A stretch of DNA of 64,000 nt, taken from positions 186,001 through 250,000 of the forward strand of contig CAVWKG010000003.1 of the NCBI GenBank assembly GCA_963755375.1. Direction: 5' to 3'. A program made the position numbers and the translations under genes. This document shows, in pieces, positions 15,645 to 24,659 of this stretch (positions are counted from its first letter, which is position 1; every line of letters begins with the position of its first letter). The DNA comes from Bog-473 sp963755375. Lineage in GTDB: Bacteria > Actinomycetota > Acidimicrobiia > Acidimicrobiales > RAAP-2. Below the pieces are notes generated by a model. It searched no databases, was not told the DNA's origin, and worked only from the letters and a program-made list of their open reading frames with translations.

Positions 15645-16043
15645 GACGAGCAGTTCAACAGTTCACAGGCTCCCAGCCGGCAGGCCTTCCTCCGTGCGGC
15701 CTTCACGGATCTGATGAGCAGGCTCGACGCGCACTCCTTTCCAGAGCAGCGACTGCATGGCGAACCCCATGCAGGCAACTATCTCCTTACGCCGAATGGG
15801 CTCCTCTGGATCGACTTCGCGGACGCCTGCATTGGACCCGTCGAATGGGATCTCGCCTTCCTCCCAGCCGACGGCGTAGCCACGTTTAGGGGCGTTGACA
15901 TCGACCTTCTGGCGCTACTCCAGCCGCTCAATAATGCGCGAGTCGCTACTTGGTGTTGGGTTCAGGCTCGCTTTCCTGAAATAAGGAGGCACGGTGAGCA
16001 TCATTTCGGCCTCGTCCGCAAGGCGTGGCCGAAGGTCACCTGA
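15645..16043 (+). pseudogene. C-terminal fragment of an APH-like kinase
   Basis: The frame opens after a TGA at 15642 and reads into RLHGEPHAGNYLLTPNGLLW, then IDFADACIGPVEWDLAFLP. These are the catalytic loop (here HGEPHAGN, Glu replacing Asp) and the metal Asp of the APH fold. The N-lobe is absent, and upstream sequence encodes nothing related in any frame. A start at 15714 would yield only 109 residues lacking the ATP site, so this is treated as a remnant. It is unrelated in detail to the neighbouring kinase. Confidence 0.65.
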
Positions 16044-16383
16044 GACGGTTATCCTTATTGCAAACGCCTCTCGTCTGGCTCACTCGAATACGACCGCACA
16101 AGGGTCCTGCATCAAAAGAGAGCGTCGCCTACAGCCCTAAGACTTTTTGGGACAGGCTCGAGAACTGCTCACACGCGTAGGCCCGACCTCGGCGGATGTA
16201 GAGCCTGGTGGTCCTGGTGCGTGATGACTTATGAACCGAAGGGCAGTCTGCATGGCGCCCGAAGGGGATGGCAGTACCACGATTGTGCTGCATGCCTGCA
16301 CCCTTGGATGAGACAGCACCGAAGACCACCATGGCTGCAGGGCATGCACTCGCCACATCGTGATCCACGTACAAGGAGTATCC
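16044..16383. other. 340-base spacer, promoter region of the secreted-repeat gene
   Basis: No protein-like frame was recognised. The last bases hold AAGGAG (16372-16377), the ribosome binding site of the next gene. Confidence 0.5.
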
Positions 16384-17280
16384 GTGAGAGCCATTCAGAA
16401 AACGGTCATCGCTGGGGCAGTTGTTATCGGGCTGCTTGCAACACCGCTCGCCGCCAGTACGGCCAATGCTGCCCCGACGACTGCAGCGACGGTGATCTCT
16501 ACGACGAACAGCCCGTTCGGCAAGGTACTCGTGGTCGGTTCGGGGCATTTTCAGGGGTATACGGTTTACCTGCTTACGTCGGACGATCCCCCTTCGTTCG
16601 GATGTACGACCACCATGCAGCACCTTCCTCCGGGCCCCATTGTCTGTACCGGACCCGAGGGAGGGCAGTCTGAATGGCCCGCGGTCACGACGACTGGGAC
16701 ACCCGTCGCAGGCGATGGCGTAAAGCAGAGCCTGCTCGGGATGGTGTTCCGCTCCGATCTCGGTGCTGACCAAGTGACTTACGCTGGACACCCCCTCTAC
16801 CTCTTCGACATGAGTGCGGGGCAGGTCACCGGTGAGGGCTGGGACGAGCCCGGACTGCCCCCTTGGCACGGATTGTGGTACGTAGTTTCACCCAAGGGCA
16901 CAGCGGTGCCCTGGGCCGGGATGCTCACCACCAGCACGGTCGCGGGGAAAGCCGTACTTGCCGCCGAAATGGAGACACTGGACGGCTGGGAATCGTTCCC
17001 CGTCTACCATTACACCAAGAGCGAGTGTGATAGCGCCTGTGCTCGGGCGTGGCCACCGCTGCTTACTGCCGGAACGCCTGGCACGTCCGGGCTTGTCAAT
17101 GCAAGCAAGGTAGGCACCCGACGGACCGGCGCAGGCTTAAGCCAAGTCACCTATAACGGGCAGGCCCTCTACCTCGACGGTGATGAAACTCCCAATTTCA
17201 ATAGTGGGCAGATCGTGCTGACCGGAAGCGGGAATGACAACAAGTTGTCGGGTGGATCGTTCCACCTGGTCGCTCCATAG
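16384..17280 (+). CDS. Secreted repeat protein (Lipoprotein_15/COG4315-like)
   Basis: 298 residues from GTG 16384, chosen because AAGGAG sits six bases upstream. The N-terminus RAIQKTVIAGAVVIGLLATP ending in ASTANA is a classical Sec signal peptide; there is no lipobox Cys. Two copies of the family motif Y-x-G-x-x-LY are visible: VTYAGHPLYLFD and VTYNGQALYLDGDE, each followed by a glycine-rich strand ending in W or FH. A Cys pair (SECDSACARAWPPL) precedes the second. Such domains occur in secreted or surface actinobacterial proteins of unknown function. Confidence 0.82.
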   Translation: MRAIQKTVIAGAVVIGLLATPLAASTANAAPTTAATVISTTNSPFGKVLVVGSGHFQGYTVYLLTSDDPPSFGCTTTMQHLPPGPIVCTGPEGGQSEWPAVTTTGTPVAGDGVKQSLLGMVFRSDLGADQVTYAGHPLYLFDMSAGQVTGEGWDEPGLPPWHGLWYVVSPKGTAVPWAGMLTTSTVAGKAVLAAEMETLDGWESFPVYHYTKSECDSACARAWPPLLTAGTPGTSGLVNASKVGTRRTGAGLSQVTYNGQALYLDGDETPNFNSGQIVLTGSGNDNKLSGGSFHLVAP

Positions 17281-17565
17281 GCAGAGACAGAGCATGACAA
17301 CGACAACCGCGCGAGCTAACTGCCCCCATACATTGAGACCACCTAACGGAAGGGCACCACGGCAATCTTCACACTTGGATACGGGGAGGTCAACGCCGGC
17401 TCGCTTGGAGCCGCCGAGGGGATGTCCCAGTTCGATTCTCGCTGCCGGCACGGGGTGAGCGGTACAACTGGGGCAGTCGATAAGCCGACAAGGGCAACGT
17501 GACATCGTTCACACATCGGGTGTCAGCAACGCAAAAAACGTGCGCCGCGGGCGTAGGCTCGCAAG
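17281..17565. other. 285-base spacer with a partial direct-repeat copy
   Basis: TGCCCCCATACATTG at 17321-17335 matches the sequence around 9889-9903 except for one base. It lies just downstream of the secreted-repeat gene. No gene was recognised. Confidence 0.4.
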
Positions 17566-18090
17566 GTGCGAAACCTCCGGCTTTCTCGTGCGCTCATTGG
17601 CCTCGGCTTCGTAGGCATCCTCGCCTGGACCATTGCGTCCCTAATCGCAGTTCTGCCAGCTCCCGACACGGCAACGGTTCTGGTGTACTGGATTACGACC
17701 ACCGCCGGTTACGGGCTGGCTGGGTTCGCGTGTTGGCGGTGGATCGTGGGGAACTGGAGCGCAAGGGACAACGGGTCGCCCATTCGGAGTCCATCGAGGT
17801 GGATGGCTACCGCCTCGCTCACTACAGCCGCAGGAGTGGCTGCGCTGACGTACCAGCTTTACCAAGACCACCCGTCCTTCACACTCGACAACCTTGACTT
17901 TCACTACGGACTCCGTCTGGGTGGAGACGCAGCAGGAACATTGGGTTTTCTTTCAGCGGCTGCTGGGTTTTGGCTTGCGTCTAATGCTCGTCCCGCTGAA
18001 CCAGAAACAGAACTGGTTCAGGCGTCCGCGATCGAAGGTGGGCCACACTCCGGGCGGCTCTCGGAGTCAGCCAACGACGTCATCATCTGA
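17566..18090 (+). CDS. Four-helix membrane protein of unknown function
   Basis: 174 residues from GTG 17566. Four hydrophobic segments are clear, at about residues 8-30, 37-58, 84-104 and 119-138. A short Arg/Ser-rich loop lies between the second and third, and a polar C-terminal tail of 35 residues ends the protein. No motif identifies a family. It stands alone in the accessory region. Confidence 0.55.
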   Translation: MRNLRLSRALIGLGFVGILAWTIASLIAVLPAPDTATVLVYWITTTAGYGLAGFACWRWIVGNWSARDNGSPIRSPSRWMATASLTTAAGVAALTYQLYQDHPSFTLDNLDFHYGLRLGGDAAGTLGFLSAAAGFWLASNARPAEPETELVQASAIEGGPHSGRLSESANDVII

Positions 18091-18166
18091 CTGTTGCAGT
18101 TCGCTGCCGGGATGGGTTGCCACTCGGGGGGCAGAGGCAAACTCGGAATTTCATTGTTCTGCGCAA

Positions 18167-18480
18167 GTGGTCTCTGCCGAAGAATGGAGCGTCGAGCGGC
18201 ATCTGACCGATAGATTCAAAGCCGTCGTTGATCTCTACAAACGAACCCACCGGGTTTCGCCGGGACAAACCACCGCAAAGCCTCCCTGGACAGGTTTCTT
18301 GATTTAAAGCGACCAGTGCAGGACAAAAGGTTCCTGCGGTTTCGGCCCTACACGAAGAGCCTCTATGTCCATCAGTTTCGGATCACCAACACGGCGCAGC
18401 TTGACGATTCCTTTGCAACCTTGATCGAGGAGGCATACAGAGTGGGACGGGCGCTCACCGACTTCCTCGGAGGGCGGGCT
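18167..18480 (+). pseudogene. Broken DUF5655-like gene
   Basis: In one frame, from a possible GTG at 18167, it reads EEWSVERHLTDRFKAVVDLYKRT. In the next frame, from about 18250, it reads GFAGTNHRKASLDRFLDLKR, then RFRPYTKSLYVHQFRITN and LDDSFATLIEEAYRVG. Together these resemble the start and end of a DUF5655 domain, with roughly 20 central residues missing and a frameshift at the junction. The frame then runs on without homology into the next gene. A degraded gene. Confidence 0.55.
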
Positions 18481-18574
18481 GACTGCCCCAGTCGCCGGGT
18501 ATGCAGCAGCTCCGAGCCACCAGTGATCGCAATCAACACCACATGGGTTCTCGTTCTGCTGGAATTAGAGCCTG

Positions 18575-19420
18575 GTGCCGAGCTTTCTGACCACAGACGG
18601 GGTGAAGATTCGCTTCGAGGTAATGGGGACAGGTCCGCCCCTGCTGGTGTGCCACGGCGGGCCGAGCAGCGTGTGCGACACCCTTATCAGCGACCTCGCC
18701 GGTCTGAGCCCCTATTTCACTCTCGTCTTCCACGACTACCGCGGCAGCGGTCAGTCCTCCACGGCCCCCGGGGACACTTACACCTTCCCCCGCCTTGCCG
18801 ATGACCTCGAAGAGTTACGTCGGCACCTGAAACTGGGATCCGTGCAGGTTCTGGCGCATTCGATGGGTGGCCTGGTGGCCATGGAGTTCGCGCTCCGACA
18901 CGCGTCGGCCGAGAGTCTGATCCTCGCCGGGGTTACGCCGTGCATGTCTCCGGCAAGCATCGCTGCTCCCATGATCAGGGCCCTTGGCCCTCGCAGGACC
19001 ATACGCATGGCGGCTCTGGCCCTGTGGTTCCTGGTCGCTTGGAGCTGGCGAGGAGCGAGTACCAGGAGGACGGCCGCGATGTACGCCCCTACTGACGTGA
19101 CTCAAGAAGCTCGACCAGAACGTCAACAGATGGTGGTCGAGGCTCATCCATGGCTACCGGTTTCGAACGACAACGCCACGGCGCTCCAAAGGGCGATCGT
19201 GTCCACGGACTTGCGGCAACAACTTCACCAGATCCGCTGTCCCGCCCTTGTGATGTACGGATCTCGTGACGCCATGATGGTGGTCGGTGCTCGGATGCTT
19301 GAGTCATACCTGGCCGATGTAACCGTCATTTGTCTGGACGACGTTGGCCATGAGGTCTTCATTGAAGAGCCCGACCATGTGTTCATGGAGATCCGCCGAT
19401 TCGGAGAAGCTCGTGATTGA
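18575..19420 (+). CDS. Alpha/beta hydrolase, proline-iminopeptidase-like
   Basis: 281 residues from GTG 18575. PPLLVCHGGPSS is the HGGP oxyanion motif typical of prolyl aminopeptidases and haloperoxidase-like esterases. The nucleophile elbow is LAHSMGG, the acid Asp in MYGSRDAM and the base His in DDVGHEVF. FHDYRGSGQSS is the characteristic DxRGxGxS segment. The cap domain (about 120-190) contains a hydrophobic stretch (RMAALALWFLVAWSW) that is unusual for a soluble cap and may contact lipid. The substrate is unknown. Confidence 0.85.
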   Translation: MPSFLTTDGVKIRFEVMGTGPPLLVCHGGPSSVCDTLISDLAGLSPYFTLVFHDYRGSGQSSTAPGDTYTFPRLADDLEELRRHLKLGSVQVLAHSMGGLVAMEFALRHASAESLILAGVTPCMSPASIAAPMIRALGPRRTIRMAALALWFLVAWSWRGASTRRTAAMYAPTDVTQEARPERQQMVVEAHPWLPVSNDNATALQRAIVSTDLRQQLHQIRCPALVMYGSRDAMMVVGARMLESYLADVTVICLDDVGHEVFIEEPDHVFMEIRRFGEARD

Positions 19421-19631
19421 CGACACTCGACCAGGCAACCGCCCTGGAGTCGGACTACGGGCGGGTTAGGAGTCCCTCAGGTCGATGCCCCGACCTCAGC
19501 TAGTGCCGATGCCACGTCCTCGACCGGTCGTCCGGTCCGCTCGGCCGCCACCCGGCCGTAGAGGGCGTAGAAGGCGTACTCCCACATGTCGTCGATGCCC
19601 CACCCCGTGGGCCGTGCCTCGCACGTGAGCG

Positions 19632-20396
19632 ATGTTCGGAACTCTGCGAGGATGTGGTCGGTGGGATGGGAGGTACTCCGAGCAGTGGGGTGACAACGTC
19701 GCTCGCATCGAGCCGTTCGCTGGCGGAGTAGCCAACGACGTGTGGAGCGTGCGCGTCAACGGGCACGTCGCGGTCGCTCGTCTCGGTGCCAGGAGCAACG
19801 CTGATCTCACGTGGGAGACCGAGCTCCTCCAACACCTCGACCGTGAAGGTCTGCTCGTGCCGCTGCCGATCCCAACGGCGGACGGTCGGCTGTTCGCCGA
19901 AGGTCTGGTGGTGATGACCTACGTGGAGGGCGGACCGCCCAAGACACGAGCCGACTGGCGTCGCGTGGCCGACACGCTCCGCCAGCTGCACCGGTTGACG
20001 CAGGGCTGGCCACAGCGCCCGAGCTGGCGATCGTCGACCGACCTCCTGAATGCCGAGGCCGGGACGACGATTGACCTCGGCGCGATGCCGACTGAGGGCG
20101 TTGCTCGATGCCGAGCAGCGTGGGCGCGGCTCACCGGACGTCAGACATGCGTCGTCCACGGCGACTCCAACAACCCTGGCAACGTCCGCATGACCGCGGA
20201 TCGGGTCGCGCTGATCGACTGGGACGAGTCCCACGTCGACGTCCCCGACCTCGACCTGGTGCTGCCCCACAACGCCGCGGGTCTCGACGACGGCGCGCAC
20301 GACATCGCCGCCCAAGCATCGGCCGCATGGGAGGCCGCCGTCTGCTGGGACGACGAATATGCGGTCAAGCGGCTCGCCGAAGTTCGAGTGGTCTGA
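19632..20396 (+). CDS. Aminoglycoside phosphotransferase-like kinase
   Basis: 254 residues; the exact start is uncertain because the first 20 residues are not family-like. FAGGVANDVWSVRVNGHVAV is the glycine loop and first strands of the N-lobe. The catalytic loop is CVVHGDSNNPGNVRM, with intact His, Asp and Asn. The metal Asp is in ALIDWDESHVDVPDLDL. The protein is shorter than most APHs. It could phosphorylate a metabolite or drug; nothing nearby indicates which. Confidence 0.82.
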   Translation: MFGTLRGCGRWDGRYSEQWGDNVARIEPFAGGVANDVWSVRVNGHVAVARLGARSNADLTWETELLQHLDREGLLVPLPIPTADGRLFAEGLVVMTYVEGGPPKTRADWRRVADTLRQLHRLTQGWPQRPSWRSSTDLLNAEAGTTIDLGAMPTEGVARCRAAWARLTGRQTCVVHGDSNNPGNVRMTADRVALIDWDESHVDVPDLDLVLPHNAAGLDDGAHDIAAQASAAWEAAVCWDDEYAVKRLAEVRVV

Positions 20397-21078
20397 GCAG
20401 CAGCAGTGAGTTGAAAGACCGCACCGGATGCCGGATCTTCGGCGCGGCCGTCGATCAACCGCCACGTGCGCCTGCCGCACCTAATAGTCAGTTCGGCGCT
20501 CGATTTCGTACACGGGGCCTAAGCCGGGAACCTGAGAGCCTCACATTCGTCGGGTGATGATGCTTGCCTCTACAAGATCCTCGAAAGCAGAGCGCCCGAT
20601 GACGTGAAGCGACACGCCGACTCGATTGAACGGGCGTCGGGTAATGGGAACGGTACTCTCAGCAAGGCGAACATCAAGTGGAATATCGCGGCCGTAAATC
20701 GACACCGAACTCGTCACAACTTCGACGACCTAGGACGTTGCGCACTTGAGCCGCCAACCTCCTCCCGGTGGGCTCACGATCGGCGATTCGACAGGGCAAT
20801 TGCCGACGTGGTGGCCGTGTATCGCAGGTACGACGTCCTCCTCGCCGCACTCGACTACGCAATTAACGAGAACGCCCCGGGCTCGACTGGTGGGTGCGCT
20901 CAGCACCTTGTTCGCCCAGCGCGGACCGGATGACATACGGCCCGAGGCGAGTGTCATACCCGAGCGGCAGTGGTCAACTTGCTCCCTAAGGCGAGCTCGC
21001 CGTAGAAGTGGGCTTCTGCGCCCCGAGCCGGCGTTCGGGACAGGCGTCCGTGGGCGCAAGACGGCAGACTTGGAGGCA
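20397..21078. other. 682-base spacer with one doubtful frame
   Basis: A frame at 20604-20933 (plus) includes FDRAIADVVAVYRRYDVLLAAL, which could be helical, but the rest is low-complexity and I cannot support it as a gene. The end of the spacer holds GGAGG at 21072-21076, the ribosome binding site of the next gene. Confidence 0.4.
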
Positions 21079-21642
21079 ATGCCCAGCACACCGCCCGAGA
21101 GAATCGAAGACCCTCCAATCGTGTTGTGGAGGTATCGAGGCGGCGAGTTGCAGGCGCTCTTTGAGGCGGTAGCAACAAGCGCTGATCACCTGAGTCCATG
21201 GCTGGCGTGGGCCTCGGTAGAGCCTTTGGAGCAAAGACTAGGCGACTTCATCTCCCACTCGGTTGAGGCCTTCGAACGTCGCGACAATTACGACTACGCG
21301 ATTTGGAACCTCGCCGAAACCACGCTGGTCGGTGGAGCCGGTCTCCATCTTCGGCTGGGCCCTGGTCGGATCGAAATCGGCTACTGGGTCAGGGCGGGCT
21401 GGCTCCGACGCGGCATCGCATCAGCCGCTGCCCGTGCCCTGACGACGGCCGCGTTTCAGTTGACCGGGATGGAGGAAGTCCACATCCACTGTGATGAAGC
21501 AAACGTTGCCAGTGCCGGCGTCCCTCGAGGCTTGGGGTTTCGCCTGCGAAGAACAATCGATGACGAGGTGAGCGCTTGCGCCGAGGTCGGCCGAAGTATG
21601 GAGTGGGCGATAACGCTGAGTGAGTGGAACAGTCTTCATTGA
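21079..21642 (+). CDS. GNAT acetyltransferase, RimJ/RimL type
   Basis: 187 residues. ATG 21079 is fixed by GGAGG six bases upstream; the frame is open far upstream without homology. SADHLSPWLAWA and FERRDNYDYAIW are N-terminal family segments. IEIGYWVRAGWLRRGIASAAARAL contains the acetyl-CoA loop (here WLRRGIAS). VHIHCDEANVASAGVPRGLGF is the second conserved block, with Ala-Gly where Ser-x-x-Val is common. Related to ribosomal-protein or small-molecule N-acetyltransferases. Confidence 0.85.
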   Translation: MPSTPPERIEDPPIVLWRYRGGELQALFEAVATSADHLSPWLAWASVEPLEQRLGDFISHSVEAFERRDNYDYAIWNLAETTLVGGAGLHLRLGPGRIEIGYWVRAGWLRRGIASAAARALTTAAFQLTGMEEVHIHCDEANVASAGVPRGLGFRLRRTIDDEVSACAEVGRSMEWAITLSEWNSLH

Positions 21643-21668
21643 GGATGTCGTGCCTCGATGGAATGCAA

Positions 21669-21693
21669 CCCCATCCCGGCAGCGAAGGGGGAT
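21669..21693. repeat. TCCCGGC-core short repeat, GGCAGCGAA subtype (copy 4)
   Basis: CCCCATCCCGGCAGCGAA followed by GGGGGAT; 21 of 25 bases match 24136-24160. It sits 26 bases after the acetyltransferase stop, in a terminator position. Confidence 0.55.
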
Positions 21694-21722
21694 ACGGCCA
21701 TGGGGACACCCTGACTGGGCGA

Positions 21723-22022
21723 TCACTCAGGGGCGGTCTGTTCCGCCTTCGCCGCGATCCCCGCGGTCCTCTGGCTCGTGTTTGCGTGGCTCACCCGCTC
21801 AAGTCGTCCGATACAGCTCGGGCAGCGTTGATCCTCGGGTGTCTCGTCCCAAAGGCGGCGTTGGGAAAATGCGTAGCTGAACTCGAGCCCACACCACGTG
21901 CGCGGTCGCTCACCTTGGATTAGATGCCAGCCAAATGAGGGGACCGGCGGGCGTCGCCGCGACCGCCTGCCACCACCTACCACGGCTTGGGTAGTAAATA
22001 CCGCCATCTCATACCCGTCCAT
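21723..22022 (-). CDS. Possible small zinc-ribbon protein
   Basis: 99 residues. The middle part, FGWHLIQGERPRTWCG followed about 25 residues later by CPSCIGRL, looks like a half zinc ribbon with an ordered hydrophobic pattern. The N-terminal 30 residues are Arg-rich and the last 20 are Ala-rich, neither informative. The GTG/ATG choice is uncertain. It may be a real small protein or a chance frame. Confidence 0.35.
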   Translation of the reverse strand: MDGYEMAVFTTQAVVGGGRRSRRRPPVPSFGWHLIQGERPRTWCGLEFSYAFSQRRLWDETPEDQRCPSCIGRLERVSHANTSQRTAGIAAKAEQTAPE

Positions 22023-22663
22023 GCGGCCCCCCTTTGTAGGCCCTTGAATCGTCGCGAGGGGCGGTGACGGCGCACTCGCTTCGCCAGCCGAAACCGCCCC
22101 TCAGTCGCGATGCTGGCACTGCGATTCTCGCTGAGATAGAGCCGACTGGACTGAAGCGACACAACGCACCCCCAACATTTCGCCCTTGGCTGGGTGCACC
22201 GCTGCGGCCGACTGTGGCGTCGTCGCCATGAACGAGGCGCTGATTCTGGCCATGGCCCCGGAGGTAGCCCAATCGGATCTACTAGCGATCCGCTGCTCAC
22301 ATCGTGGTGAAGTGTTCCATCTACGCGGCAGCGACCTGGGACACCCCTGTCAAGGCGGTGTCTCGGGCTCAATCCATACTCCCCAGCCGCACTCCTCATC
22401 CGATCGCACGGTTCCTACGGCAATGTGCTGGTCATCATCCCAGCCCGAAGGGACTGCCCATCGCTCAATACGAGACCCTTCGCCTCCAGGTCCGCCTGTG
22501 TCTGATTTCCAAAGACACGCAGCCGTCTGGACGTGTCGCCTGGAAATCAACTGTGACCGCGGCAGCGAACGGGGACTCACCCCTCCTACGGACATGGGGG
22601 CAGCCGAATGGTGACGCGATTAACCTCGGTTCGAGGTCCCTCAAGTCTGAAGCAGCTAGAGGT
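22023..22663. other. 641-base spacer, no supported gene
   Basis: Several frames are open but none reads like protein. It contains a copy of the GGCAGCGAACGGGGAC repeat at 22561-22576. The low-GC composition continues. Confidence 0.4.
22555..22576. repeat. GGCAGCGAA-subtype short repeat (copy 5)
   Basis: The 16-mer GGCAGCGAACGGGGAC (22561-22576) is identical to 24145-24160. The left arm is diverged (GACCGC), so the hairpin is weak here. Confidence 0.55.
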
Positions 22664-23347
22664 ATGGATATGCCTGCGTCATATGACGCGATCGCAGACT
22701 GGTACGAGAACGAGTTTCTGGGCGACCGGTCCGATGACGGCCTGCCAATGAGCGATCCCATCGGTGTCGACGGATGTCTACGCGAAATGCTCGGTCTAGG
22801 TGTCGGCCTCTCTCTTGAAATCGGCTGCGGCACTGGGACACACGCTGTACGGATGCGCGGGCTGGGTTGGTCGCCCCTCGGCATCGACCTCTCGAGCGGG
22901 ATGCTGCGACACGCTGGCACCCGGCTTCCGATCGCGCAGGCCGATGGCGAGTGTCTCCCGTTCGGAGACGCTTCGTTCGCGAGCGTGGTGGCAGTCATGA
23001 TTCATACTGATGTGTCTGACTATCCAGCGGTCCTCCGAGAGGCCTGGCGAGTTCTCGCATCTGGGGGCTGCTTTGTCCACATCGGGGTTCACCCATGTTT
23101 CTGCGGTGGTTTCGCCGATCGCACAGATCCTGAAGCCATCATCGTCCGTCCCGGCTATCTCGATGGTCACTGGACGAAGGCGTCATGGACGGACCGGGGC
23201 CTAAGGGACAAGGTTGGAGCAACGCACATGCCCTTGCCTAATCTGCTCCGCTCGTTCGTTGAGGCTCGATTTGTGCTCGACAGCTTCACCGAAGGCGGGG
23301 AGCCGATTCCTACCGTGCTGGCTGTGAGGGCACTCAAACCTCAATGA
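22664..23347 (+). CDS. Class I SAM-dependent methyltransferase
   Basis: 227 residues from ATG 22664; a second ATG two codons on is possible. ASYDAIADWYENEF is the common methyltransf_11-type N-terminus. Motif I is LSLEIGCGTGTHAVRM, then GIDLSSGMLRHA, QADGECLPFGDASFASVVAV and EAWRVLASGGCFVHIGVHPC. The C-terminal part carries a small lid and the family end SFTEGGEPIPTVLAVRA. The target is probably a small molecule. Isolated gene. Confidence 0.88.
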   Translation: MDMPASYDAIADWYENEFLGDRSDDGLPMSDPIGVDGCLREMLGLGVGLSLEIGCGTGTHAVRMRGLGWSPLGIDLSSGMLRHAGTRLPIAQADGECLPFGDASFASVVAVMIHTDVSDYPAVLREAWRVLASGGCFVHIGVHPCFCGGFADRTDPEAIIVRPGYLDGHWTKASWTDRGLRDKVGATHMPLPNLLRSFVEARFVLDSFTEGGEPIPTVLAVRALKPQ

Positions 23348-23820
23348 CTTAGCCATCAATCGTGCCGACCTGTCCACTGACCTCGGCAACCCACGGGAGC
23401 ATTTGTGATGGGCTCGATGGCACTCAGCTACTGATCGGCGAAATTGTAGACTCCGTGCTTAAGCGCGTCGCCGGCTTTGGAACGTCCCCCCTCGGTGAAC
23501 AACCAAGGTCGGCAGTGCGAAGTGAGCATCCAGAGCCTCGGGTCACATGTCCCCCTGATCCGGCGTACTAGGCGACCCGGATGGCGGGCATGCCCGTGCC
23601 TAGGTGGCCCAACCGCTCCCTCACCAGATTTAGCTCTTCGGTCGGGAGTGGATGCTCAACGCAGGACGATCGCATCCTTTCAGGCCGTACTCATATCATC
23701 CTGCACGGCCTCCAGGGAGGGGCCGAAGTTCCATTGTGTAATACCTGCGCCCTAGCGTCGTGAATCGCCTGAGGCGCCACCTCCCACCATCCCCCATTCC
23801 CGGGGGCCGACGTGGGCACC
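23348..23820. other. 473-base spacer, no gene seen
   Basis: No frame shows recognisable protein sequence and no repeat copy was identified here. Confidence 0.4.
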
Positions 23821-24054
23821 ATGGGTCTCGTGACGCAGCACGAGCCGGCGAACGGCACATGCTCGCTTTGTGGTCGTAAGAGCGAAAACGTCAAGACCGC
23901 GGAGCTCGGCAACTGGATCGTGCTGGGCGGCGGAATTTTGGTCTGTTCAGGATGCTCAAGCGATTCCGACAAAGCCGCCGCCAGTCCGGAGGCGTTCAGC
24001 AGACCGGATCGAGTCGAGGAGTTGCCACCCAGCACCGCCCAGCCTCGGAAATGA
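23821..24054 (+). CDS. Small zinc-finger-like protein
   Basis: 77 residues from ATG 23821 (a GTG at 23812 is an alternative). GTCSLCGRKSENVKTAE and ILVCSGCSSDS provide two CxxC knuckles about 28 residues apart with a hydrophobic strand pair between them, the layout of a treble-clef or zinc-ribbon domain. The C-terminal third is polar and probably disordered. No partner is evident. Confidence 0.45.
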   Translation: MGLVTQHEPANGTCSLCGRKSENVKTAELGNWIVLGGGILVCSGCSSDSDKAAASPEAFSRPDRVEELPPSTAQPRK

Positions 24055-24135
24055 ACCCAGGGCATGCTTCGCCGGGCTGATGGGCATCGACATTGGGCGA
24101 GGGTAGACCGCCGATGCACTCCGGCCTATGGAGCG

Positions 24136-24160
24136 CCCCGTCCCGGCAGCGAACGGGGAC
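24136..24160. repeat. GGCAGCGAA-subtype hairpin (copy 6)
   Basis: CCCCGT (24136-24141) pairs with ACGGGG (24153-24158). The core is CCCGGCAGCGA. It is intergenic, between the zinc-finger gene and the lipoprotein gene. Confidence 0.6.
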
Positions 24161-24233
24161 ACTCGCAGTCGGTGCGTTTTAATAACTCAAAAAGTGATCG
24201 ATTCTTTGTCGCACTTGAGGAGGTACCTACACG

Positions 24234-24566
24234 GTGATGTCCCACAGAACTCGACCTGCGCCAAGAATCGCCCGAGTCCGATCCTCGCGCGGCCGCTTGG
24301 TTCGTGTCTTGGTATTAGTCGCCAGCGCCGGCTTGTGTTTGAGTCTCACGGGCTGCGGATCATCGAGTCCTGCAAAGCCGTATCAGCAGGGCTGGGACCG
24401 GGCGGTTGCCTCACCGGGGTACGACTGCAAAACCGTCCCGACGGGAATCGCATCACCCGCCGATTGGACAAAGGGCTGTGTCACTGCGCAGAACCTTCTG
24501 AATATTCACAACACGACGGGGCATTATCCGACCTCTACCCCGACCACATATCCTGACGATCCGTAA
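24234..24566 (+). CDS. Small putative lipoprotein
   Basis: 110 residues from GTG 24234 or ATG 24237; GAGGAGG at 24217-24223 supports this start. A basic N-terminus is followed by a hydrophobic stretch (VRVLVLVASAGLCLSL) and the lipobox LTGC, after which the mature protein begins with Cys. The mature part is about 65 residues, with two further Cys (YDCKTV, KGCVTA) that could form a disulphide. The function is unknown; it would be anchored on the outer face of the membrane. Confidence 0.65.
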   Translation: MMSHRTRPAPRIARVRSSRGRLVRVLVLVASAGLCLSLTGCGSSSPAKPYQQGWDRAVASPGYDCKTVPTGIASPADWTKGCVTAQNLLNIHNTTGHYPTSTPTTYPDDP

Positions 24567-24659
24567 GCTCTGGCTAAAAGCAGCATTTTCCATTCGTCTC
24601 GGAAAGGTGGTGGTCGCCCTCTGTGACATTGATCAGGGCATGAGGATCGTCATTTGAGT

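Noticed and set aside
18253..18271. Another TCCCGGC-core hairpin inside the DUF5655 remnant
   Set aside because: The bases simply encode the family's own Gly-Phe-Ala-Gly segment, so the match is probably coincidental.
18316..18804. A 162-codon plus-strand frame as an intact gene
   Set aside because: Only its first 50 codons are protein-like (DUF5655 end); the rest is a shadow of the hydrolase gene.
20604..20933. A 109-codon frame in the spacer before the acetyltransferase
   Set aside because: No ribosome binding site or recognisable domain, and its composition is unlike the neighbours.
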